This document shows, one piece after another, positions 4,701-9,533 of a DNA stretch of 9,533 nucleotides. The DNA is taken from contig JAGRAG010000349.1 in NCBI GenBank assembly GCA_020435025.1, positions 1-9,533 of the forward strand, written 5' to 3'. Within the stretch, counting starts at the first letter, position 1. Each line of letters opens with the position of its first letter. This DNA comes from Bdellovibrionales bacterium. GTDB lineage: Bacteria > Bdellovibrionota > Bdellovibrionia > Bdellovibrionales > UBA1609. The position numbers were made by a program, and so were the translations under genes. The notes under the pieces were generated by a model. It was not told the DNA's origin, made no database searches, and saw only the letters and a list, made by a program, of their open reading frames with translations.

Positions 4701-7603
4701 ATTCGAACTGTGCGACTGAAATTTCGGGAATGAGCTTTTCAAATGGAGATAGCTCGAAGGCTTTTTACTTTACGGGTCAATATCCGGATTCGCTCACTTT
4801 GACGGCCTCTGATAATGGTGCCGTGTTAAGCTCCGGAACTCTTAACTGGGATGTTACGGCCGATGTCAATTGGTTGGGAACGGCATCGACAATGTTTGAT
4901 GGCAATGGGGATCTTTATTGGTTTGAATCGGGTGTTAAGCCAGTTGCGGCTCGTTATGATGGAATCAATTCAGCGATGAAGTTAGAATTTTCTCCAGATA
5001 GTCAGTATCTCTACGTTGTTGATTACTACGCCCATAAAATTTCTAAATACGATTATCTTAATAATGAGTATATCGGTTGGGTAGGGTCTCTAGATAAAGA
5101 AGCTGGCATAGGTTCGACCGGAAGCAATCTTGCCACTCCCAGCCCGGCTCTTTGTGTGAATACGGCAAATGCGGATCCTCTTCCAGGTTGGTGTAAAGGG
5201 GGGCGTCCGTGGACAGGAGATTTAAATATTGGGGGACTAAGGTATCCTTATGGTCTTAAGGATGACGGATCTTACATTTATGTAGCTTTGTATCATGACC
5301 ATATGATTAATCGATATGATTCAACTACTGGTGCTTATGCTGGATGGATTGGGTTGGTGAACAATTCAACGCCGACAGCAGCGGGACCTGGTGGACCTGT
5401 AGGCTGTACCTCTGTGCCCAACGGCAGTGTGACTCCAGGTTGGTGTATCGGTGGAAATAACACAAGTGGAACCAGTTATATTGGAGATGGAAGGGTCACA
5501 TATCCGACCGATGTTGAAACCGACGCCACTTATTTATATGTTACTTCTTATGGTGCGGTCTTAAGATTTAACAAATCCAATGGAAGCTTCTCGGGATGGA
5601 TAGGAATGGTGGATCAAACCCCAACGGGGGGGTCGGCTCCAGGTTGTACAGCGACCGGAAGCAATCAATTGACTCCGGGTTGGTGTACCGGAGGAACATG
5701 GAAAAGAGTGGATCCCAGAAATCACTCCGGTGTGGCCGGAGGCTTTGAGCATCCTCGAAGTCTGATTTTAAAAGATGGATTTCTTTACGTTGTCTCTCAA
5801 AATTATGGAGGGCAAATAGGAAAGTATGATGCTGTGACGGGTGCTTTTATCGAACTGCTTCCGAATGCTCTTTCCAATAATTGGCAGGGGCCTTACCAGA
5901 TAACTACCGATGGAACGAAATTTTATGTAGCCGACAACGAGAGAGTGATCAAAGTCGATACGACAGGGCTTGTTGAGGGCTGGATGGGAAAAGTAGCTAA
6001 CAATGCCGGTATGTCGGGAAATGTAGGATGTGATAGTTTACAGCCAAATGAAAACACACCGGGCTGGTGTTTGGGGGGGATGTCCAAACCGGGACTCGAT
6101 GAAGATTCTTTTATTGCTACGAGAGCGATTGCCTATGATGGAAATGGAGCTATTTTAGTCAGTGGTGAAAGGTTTCCGGGAATAAAGAAGTTTGATTCTA
6201 GTACAGGACAGCTCATTGGGACTTTGGGTTTAAGAAGTATCAGTCCCAAAAGATGGTCCGATAATAATTCGCTAAATGTTGAGTATCATGGGTTAGATGA
6301 TCACTCCACTTACAATCCGGTGGGTATGGTGGTGGTTGGGGACTTTCTATTTGTCGCCGAAAGAGAAGGATCTCGAGTTAAAAAAATCAATCGCAAAACG
6401 GGAGACCTCATTGGCTGGATTGGTGGAACGACCTCGAAGCCGACGGGAGGACAGACGGCCAACTGTTTATTAACAAATGGAATGGGGCCTTCTCCGGGTT
6501 GGTGTTTAGGAGCTAATTTTTATCCGACGTTCACCTGGAACAATGCTTCGATGATTGATGATCTAGCTGATGGTATTATGCAGCGTCCGTTTGGTCTAAC
6601 CAGTGATGGAACATGGCTTTATATCACCGATTATGAGCGCCACCGCATACAACGGTTTAACGTAGACACAGGCGTCTACGGAGGGTGGATAGGCCGTATT
6701 AATGCCTCTCCAACGGGCGGAGATCCTGGCTGTAATGGGGCGGCAGCTGGTTCTTATACACCGGGGTGGTGCTTGGGAGGAAGGTCAGAAGCGGGAACCG
6801 CGGATGGAAATCTAAGGTACCCTTCTGGTATTCACTATCATGCGGGAAATCTTTATGTAGTGGATGGTCAGAATTACCGAATATCTTCTTATGGTGCGGT
6901 GACCGGGGCATTTAACGGATGGATTGGACGAATTGGTTCAGCACCTTCTTCCGGTTGTACCCCCACTCACAATGGAAACTATAATGTGTCAGGATCTGGT
7001 TGGTGCATCGGCGGCACGGCCTCTCGAGGAAATAGTCGTGGTGATCGAGGTGGAGGATTTTATTTTTCTGACAATAACTGGGGAGACGTAACGACGGATG
7101 GAGTTCATCTGTACATCACAAATGGAGAAAATGCTCGTGTTGATAAATTCACTATGGGTGGGCAATTTGTTGCCGCTGTTAGCGGTCGCCAAGATCTTTA
7201 CACTCGAACTTGGGAGACAGACCCGGGAGTGATCGCTTCGCAAAGCAACAGTTGGTGCTCGCGCCCTATCGCCATTTGGATCGACAGTGGTTATATGTAC
7301 GGACTCAATCGCTATCCTTGTCAGCAACAAGAATCGACGATGGCGCTTTTTAAAATGGATCTTTCAACGGGACAGATTCTAGGTTGGAAGGGAACGATCT
7401 ATGCCGATAATCCTCCTGTTGGGGGAGACCCAGGTTGTGTGGGAGCAACCACCTATACCCCGGGCTGGTGTCAAGGAGGTCGTTCAACCATTGGTGCGAA
7501 AAAAGGTCAGTTCATAGGAAGCTTTGGTTATATGACGGGAGACGCTCACTACCTCTATGTCACCGACTATTATGGAAACCGTATAAGCCGAATTCCAAAA
7601 TAA
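1754..7603 (+). CDS. Giant putative lipoprotein: FN3/Ig-like stalk and β-propeller with Cys-paired repeats
   Basis: 1949 residues. ATG 1754 has a good GGAGG site. The signal has a long N-region (about 25 residues), a hydrophobic stretch (IIIRFIAFSFVTFSLV) and Cys47 in TQLGC; the paralogue downstream also has its Cys at 47, in a canonical LISC, so lipidation is inferred even though Gln at -3 is atypical. Modules by residue: FN3-like about 66-156 (WTPSNSPSVVGYNIYD) and 157-245 (Cys188/Cys221 probably bonded); Ig-like 246-361, 362-471 (invasin/Big_1 style, YTLTATLKDQYANPVPGI) and 472-582 (filamin/Big style); four Cys-pair Ig-like repeats 583-1037; then a propeller of about 12 blades to the C-terminus. 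Each blade reads roughly LYVTDY..RI.RYD..TGAY.GWIG, close to NHL-type repeats, and eight carry an insert ending GWCxGG. No catalytic motif is visible. It is probably an envelope-anchored, surface-exposed adhesion or recognition protein; that role is inference. Confidence 0.93.
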   Translation: MTIERSKSHFVQLCRSRILSLNESIKIIIRFIAFSFVTFSLVTQLGCLPKEETITEVSGGETYGGFEGVDSVLTIASNKVKVSWTPSNSPSVVGYNIYDATISTFPKLVKSVSADRSEATIVGLSEGFYYAFRVRAVDKDGKEDVNIKDEVGIPYGGVTGVTVVSSTSAQVEFNSAADGEALEINVYCKTDGEYSLAANVRDTSKTSVILSDLIPSTTYTCRAAITVEGKEDNNTETVSFEPLGQASEIIFLTQPGNGEAGETLAQQPVVKILDANGNVVSGGPDATALITLEISAVSPTVGVVRGTATLNAVAGVATFSDINLQEAGIKVIKAVKEDTSAQFFGTVPKEVDSSTFIINPGPVSAALSTMTLTPAVPPGEPLVANGTDSYTLTATLKDQYANPVPGIRPTFESNIVGDFIIQPFQSSDDDGITTGTISSTVADSLPPFRVVSVSAPAGLSDIKALVPFKAGDPKKLIFTVQPMNSPAGDLAMNDVKVSITDAQGNVVVSGSGSTDSIGVSIASNTNGAILSGTSTVAAVAGVATFSDLGIDLTKNGYVLVASSGILTPAYSNSFNITAGVPQAVSMSGPTDVFSGSCSSGITIQLQDNGGNPAAAIQNTIVQLSGMGSAVLYSSSSCGGSALGSSVTFTPGTHTRTVYLKSNKVEALSLSATDSSAVMTAGTMNINVNPSKMSLLAQAAAPAPPGTVLSVAAGHCSTEIVITPLAFDGSEGPMYNATSVVVSGIVGSGATLYSDAGCSMALDPLNVPMTVGLAPNHKTKLYIKDPIGENLTISVSDSGGNIATVSTPQAVRVTASDLDFSGPTAVVAGQCSSAFTIALHDTADNAVNTVGDLELSINGVDGVSTSGQFYTSPACSGAGSTTTLTIPDGSSSAQIYFRGIAAEILDISISDPNGIMTTSQTIQLIVSPSALRITGPGPTSSKSSDCVGPFSVETLDGEANVAAAVTPIVVNLSGQGVAGFYYLDSNCATEISGMSFSNGDSSKAFYFTGQYPDSLTLTASDNGAVLSSGTLNWDVTADVNWLGTASTMFDGNGDLYWFESGVKPVAARYDGINSAMKLEFSPDSQYLYVVDYYAHKISKYDYLNNEYIGWVGSLDKEAGIGSTGSNLATPSPALCVNTANADPLPGWCKGGRPWTGDLNIGGLRYPYGLKDDGSYIYVALYHDHMINRYDSTTGAYAGWIGLVNNSTPTAAGPGGPVGCTSVPNGSVTPGWCIGGNNTSGTSYIGDGRVTYPTDVETDATYLYVTSYGAVLRFNKSNGSFSGWIGMVDQTPTGGSAPGCTATGSNQLTPGWCTGGTWKRVDPRNHSGVAGGFEHPRSLILKDGFLYVVSQNYGGQIGKYDAVTGAFIELLPNALSNNWQGPYQITTDGTKFYVADNERVIKVDTTGLVEGWMGKVANNAGMSGNVGCDSLQPNENTPGWCLGGMSKPGLDEDSFIATRAIAYDGNGAILVSGERFPGIKKFDSSTGQLIGTLGLRSISPKRWSDNNSLNVEYHGLDDHSTYNPVGMVVVGDFLFVAEREGSRVKKINRKTGDLIGWIGGTTSKPTGGQTANCLLTNGMGPSPGWCLGANFYPTFTWNNASMIDDLADGIMQRPFGLTSDGTWLYITDYERHRIQRFNVDTGVYGGWIGRINASPTGGDPGCNGAAAGSYTPGWCLGGRSEAGTADGNLRYPSGIHYHAGNLYVVDGQNYRISSYGAVTGAFNGWIGRIGSAPSSGCTPTHNGNYNVSGSGWCIGGTASRGNSRGDRGGGFYFSDNNWGDVTTDGVHLYITNGENARVDKFTMGGQFVAAVSGRQDLYTRTWETDPGVIASQSNSWCSRPIAIWIDSGYMYGLNRYPCQQQESTMALFKMDLSTGQILGWKGTIYADNPPVGGDPGCVGATTYTPGWCQGGRSTIGAKKGQFIGSFGYMTGDAHYLYVTDYYGNRISRIPK
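1892..3385 (+). repeat. Upstream copy of the tandem paralogous segment
   Basis: Residues 47-544 of the first giant protein match residues 47-544 of the second (8039-9532) with no net gap and roughly five of six residues identical. The match begins at the lipobox Cys; the signal peptides before it are unrelated. The match may continue past the window edge. Confidence 0.9.
3500..4864 (+). repeat. Four Ig-like protein repeats, each with a Cys pair
   Basis: Residues 583-692, 693-816, 817-928 and 929-1037 are four degenerate repeats of 109-124 residues. Each starts near a SGPT-like strand, has a first Cys in a GxCS or SDC context, a second Cys about 40 residues later, and a closing TASD/SVSD-type strand. 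The Cys pairs are 597/637, 715/757, 830/874 and 945/986. The even spacing implies one disulfide per module, which would stiffen the stalk outside the cytoplasm. The repeats are diverged at protein and DNA level, so they are old. Confidence 0.8.
4865..7600 (+). repeat. β-propeller repeat domain with GWCxGG inserts
   Basis: Residues 1038-1949. I count 12 LYV..D-type strands, the first at Leu1086 and the last at Leu1934, usually followed by RI.RYD..TG and GWIG. Between blades, eight inserts carry C-x(10-15)-C ending in PGWC or SGWC and then GG or GA. Their Trp residues are 1146, 1230, 1310, 1438, 1583, 1672, 1750 and 1905; a degenerate SWC is at 1834. In six of the eight pairs exactly 12 residues separate the cysteines. 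The domain starts with VNWLG, like the last strand of a blade, while the final blade ends RISRIPK without one; this suits circular closure. Twelve blades could mean two six-bladed propellers, as in NHL proteins (inference). Confidence 0.8.
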
Positions 7604-7636
7604 CCGAGTGCCAATATAAGACGTCAGGTGCTCCTT

Positions 7637-7656
7637 TGGAAAGCAGAAGGTTTCCA
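7637..7656 (+). terminator. Short hairpin after the first giant gene
   Basis: TGGAAA (7637-7642) and TTTCCA (7651-7656) pair over an 8-nt loop and are followed by GTTT. Only 6 bp and no real T-run; it may contribute to the 3' end of the transcript. Confidence 0.25.
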
Positions 7657-7665
7657 GTTTAACTT

Positions 7666-7688
7666 GCAGCTTCCCAATAGAGAGCTGC
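7666..7688 (+). terminator. Possible weak terminator hairpin
   Basis: GCAGCT (7666-7671) pairs with AGCTGC (7683-7688) across an 11-nt loop, 62 nt after the stop codon. The sequence after it (GCACTATTTCATTTT) is T-rich but interrupted. It is the most GC-rich stem in the gap. Confidence 0.35.
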
Positions 7689-7764
7689 GCACTATTTCAT
7701 TTTGAGACAAAACTATGAAAATTTATTGATAGCCTCTTTTTTTCTAAAATTCGGCAAAGGTAAT

Positions 7765-7800
7765 CCCTTAATTTCATTGAACTTCTTGAAAGGGCTTTTT
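7765..7800 (+). terminator. Possible intrinsic terminator with T5 tail
   Basis: CCC (7765-7767) and TTTCA (7772-7776) can pair with TGAAA (7787-7791) and GGG (7792-7794), leaving the four bases 7768-7771 bulged. A C and then TTTTT (7796-7800) follow. It has the best T-run position of the hairpins here but an imperfect stem. Confidence 0.4.
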
Positions 7801-7823
7801 CCTGTCGTAACTTACTGAAACTT

Positions 7824-7860
7824 CTTAAGTAATTCCTGTCTTAAGTCTACAGGAATTTTA
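7824..7860 (+). promoter_or_regulatory. Leader hairpin before the second giant gene, attenuator or pseudoknot candidate
   Basis: AATTCCTGT (7831-7839) and ACAGGAATT (7849-7857) form a perfect 9-bp stem, followed by TT, A and then TTGTTTTT. It ends 43 nt before ATG 7901. CTTAAG occurs just before the stem (7824-7829) and again in its loop (7840-7845). Because CTTAAG is self-complementary, the two copies could pair with each other as an alternative or pseudoknot fold. It may be a terminator of upstream transcription or a control element of the second gene. The fold is inferred by eye. Confidence 0.45.
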
Positions 7861-7883
7861 TTGTTTTTCCGAAAAGAAGAAGA

Positions 7884-7890
7884 GAGGGAG
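7884..7890 (+). promoter_or_regulatory. Ribosome binding site for the second giant gene
   Basis: GAGGGAG with a 10-nt spacer to ATG 7901, inside a long purine run. It supports this start, which puts the lipobox Cys at residue 47 exactly as in the first giant protein. Confidence 0.7.
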
Positions 7891-7900
7891 AACGTTAGCT

Positions 7901-9533
7901 ATGGCTCTAATAAAACTGAACAAATTAAAAATTCCGATACGGGTTGGTCCGAGAAAACAAATATTTTTAGTAAGTGTTTTAATTAGGAATTTCCTATCGA
8001 AGTTCTTATTAGCGATATTTGTTTTATCACTCATTAGTTGTTTACCAAAGGAAGAGACCATCACTGAAGTTTCTGGCGGGGAAACCTTTGGTGGCTTTAA
8101 AGGGATTGAAGCTGTTCAAACTGTGTCATCGACGAAAATAAAAGTTTCTTGGACGCAGTCATCAGACCCTAACGTTGTTGGTTATAACATCTATGACACC
8201 ACTCTCTCTACCTTTCCGAAACTCATCAAGAGTGTGAGTGCGGATCGGGCCGAAGCCACCATTGTCGGATTGTCTCAAGGCTTCTACTATGCCTTTCGAG
8301 TAAGGGCCGTCAATAAAGATGGGAAAGAAGACGTTAACCACAACGATAAAATTGGGATTCCCTACGGAGGAACAACCGGAGTCACTGTGGTCAGCAGTAC
8401 TTCTGCAAAAGTTTTATTTAATGCGGCCAACGATGGTGAAGCTTACGAAATTAATGTTTACTGCAAAACGGATGGCGAATACTCCCTTTTTGCTAACATC
8501 AAAGACACCTCTAAAACAGAAGTTCTTCTTTCTGACCTGACTCCTAGTACGACCTATACCTGCCGAGCGGCTGTTACTGTAGAGGGTCAAGAAGACAACA
8601 ATACAGAGAAGGTTGTTTTTGAGCCATTAGGACAAGCCGCCGAAATTATTTTTCTCACACAACCAGGAAATGGAGGAGCCGGTGAAGTATTAGCTCAACA
8701 GCCGGTGGTAAAAGTTTTAGATGCTAACGGCAATGTTGTGTCTGGGGGACCAGATGCTACAGCTCTGATCACTTTAGAAATTTCTGCGGCTTCGCCGACT
8801 GTAGGTGTGGTTCGTGGTACGGCGACGATCAATGCTGTTGCGGGTGTAGCAACCTTTTCAGATATCAATTTGCAAGAGGCGGGAATTAAAATTATCTCCG
8901 CTCGAAAAGAAGACACATCGGCTCAATTTTTTGGGACAGGTGTGAAAACGGTCGATTCGGGCACCTTCATTATCAACCCAGGAGCCGTTTCCGCGACACA
9001 ATCTTCTCTGACGCTAACACCAGCGGTACCTCCTGCTACAGCATTGGTCGCTAATGGAACTGACTCCTACACTCTCACGGCCACATTGAAGGATCAGTAC
9101 GCCAATCCTGTTTCAGGAATTCGTCCAACCTTTGCTTCTAACATCGTCGGTGATTTTATTATCCAACCCTTTCAATCCTCAGATGCTGACGGAATCACTA
9201 CGGGAACGATCTCTTCTACTGTCGCCGACTCTTTACCGCCGTTTCGAGTGGTGTCCGTTTCTGCTCCAGCGGGTCTATCTGATATAAAGGCCCTTGTACC
9301 ATTTAAGGCCGGAGATCCTAAAAAATTAATTTTTACCGTTCAGCCGATGAACTCTCCAGCGGGAGATTTGGCGATGAACGATGTGAAAGTGTCCATTACG
9401 GATGCACAAGGGAACATTGTGGTTTCAGGATCTGGGTCAACAGATACTGTTGGGATTTCTATAGCATCAAACACCAATGGAGCCATTTTATCGGGTACGA
9501 CCTCAGTGGCCGCTGTTGCCGGTGTGGTGACAT
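7901..9533 (+). CDS. Second giant putative lipoprotein, paralogue of the first, 3' end outside window
   Basis: I read 544 uninterrupted codons from ATG 7901 to the window edge with no stop. The N-terminus MALIKLNKLKIPIRVGPRKQ is basic, followed by a hydrophobic segment (LLAIFVLSLISC) with a canonical LISC lipobox at Cys47, so this is a predicted lipoprotein. After Cys47 it matches the first giant protein module for module: two FN3-like modules (SWTQSSDPNVVGYNIYD; the Cys pair at 188 and 221 is kept), an Ig-like module (FLTQPGNGGAG), a Big_1-like module (YTLTATLKDQYANPVSGI) and the beginning of a third Ig-like module. The window ends before the region that in the first protein holds the Cys-pair repeats and propeller, so it is unknown whether this copy has them. 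It lies 297 nt downstream with its own ribosome binding site and leader hairpin, so separate control is possible. Confidence 0.93.
   Translation, partial: MALIKLNKLKIPIRVGPRKQIFLVSVLIRNFLSKFLLAIFVLSLISCLPKEETITEVSGGETFGGFKGIEAVQTVSSTKIKVSWTQSSDPNVVGYNIYDTTLSTFPKLIKSVSADRAEATIVGLSQGFYYAFRVRAVNKDGKEDVNHNDKIGIPYGGTTGVTVVSSTSAKVLFNAANDGEAYEINVYCKTDGEYSLFANIKDTSKTEVLLSDLTPSTTYTCRAAVTVEGQEDNNTEKVVFEPLGQAAEIIFLTQPGNGGAGEVLAQQPVVKVLDANGNVVSGGPDATALITLEISAASPTVGVVRGTATINAVAGVATFSDINLQEAGIKIISARKEDTSAQFFGTGVKTVDSGTFIINPGAVSATQSSLTLTPAVPPATALVANGTDSYTLTATLKDQYANPVSGIRPTFASNIVGDFIIQPFQSSDADGITTGTISSTVADSLPPFRVVSVSAPAGLSDIKALVPFKAGDPKKLIFTVQPMNSPAGDLAMNDVKVSITDAQGNIVVSGSGSTDTVGISIASNTNGAILSGTTSVAAVAGVVT
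8039..9532 (+). repeat. Downstream copy of the tandem paralogous segment
   Basis: Partner of 1892-3385, same orientation, starts about 6.1 kb apart. Within it, residues 430-505 (9188-9415) are identical to those encoded at 3041-3268, yet 50 of the 76 codons differ. Confidence 0.9.

Larger units (their letters stand above)
7604..7900. other. Gap between the two giant genes, rich in hairpins
   Basis: 297 nt without a credible gene. Besides the hairpins listed separately it holds a wobble-containing pair, GAGTGCC (7606-7612) with GGTGCTC (7627-7633), directly after the stop codon. A possible but weak promoter is TTGAAA (7786-7791) with TAACTT 16 nt on; I give it little weight. The 22-base run of purines 7871-7892 ends in the ribosome binding site of the next gene. 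Confidence 0.65.

Noticed and set aside
4865..7600. Tandem DNA repeats suggesting CRISPR or recent repeat expansion
   Set aside because: The repetition is at protein level only. The units differ strongly in DNA, vary in length from about 80 to 145 codons and keep the reading frame.
8319..8540. 73-codon + strand frame inside the second giant gene
   Set aside because: It overlaps the FN3-like coding sequence in another frame, with no start signal and no counterpart in the first copy at protein level.

Overview
The window reads as accessory chromosome of a Gram-negative bacterium. It shows a β-barrel outer-membrane protein, a LysM protein and two giant Cys-anchored (lipoprotein-type) multidomain surface proteins. 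This mix (FN3/Ig-like stalk, repeated GWIG...TPGWCxGG propeller, AT-rich gaps) suggests a predatory or Bdellovibrionota-like organism. That placement is inference from protein style; no marker gene here proves it. Everything convincing is on the + strand.

Layout. (1) 1-257 is the 3' end of a LysM-domain protein that starts before the window. (2) After a 43-nt gap comes 301-1392, a secreted protein with an N-terminal β-rich domain and a C-terminal outer-membrane β-barrel, probably co-transcribed with the LysM gene. (3) The 361-nt gap 1393-1753 has no credible gene but holds several perfect inverted repeats. (4) 1754-7603 encodes a 1949-residue putative lipoprotein: long signal sequence with Cys47, two FN3-like modules, three Ig-like modules, four Ig-like repeats each with a Cys pair, then a roughly 910-residue propeller of about 12 blades with Cys-paired inserts. 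(5) The 297-nt gap 7604-7900 has several hairpins, including a 9-bp hairpin just upstream of the next gene. (6) 7901-9533 is a second giant gene, a paralogue of gene 4. It is open to the window edge and so has no stop codon here.

The central observation is the tandem pair. From Cys47 to residue 544 the two proteins align without net gaps and keep the same numbering. The DNA is heavily diverged at synonymous sites: in a 76-residue stretch with no amino-acid change, 50 of 76 codons differ. The signal peptides before Cys47 are unrelated in sequence but the same length. This points to an old duplication under strong protein-level constraint, not a recent copy or gene conversion.

How the genes might work together: all four products are predicted to be envelope proteins. 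The LysM and barrel pair could link peptidoglycan to the outer membrane. The two giant proteins look like lipid-anchored stalks, with (at least in the first) a propeller head. Adhesion or recognition is the natural guess, but no binding or catalytic site can be named from the sequence.
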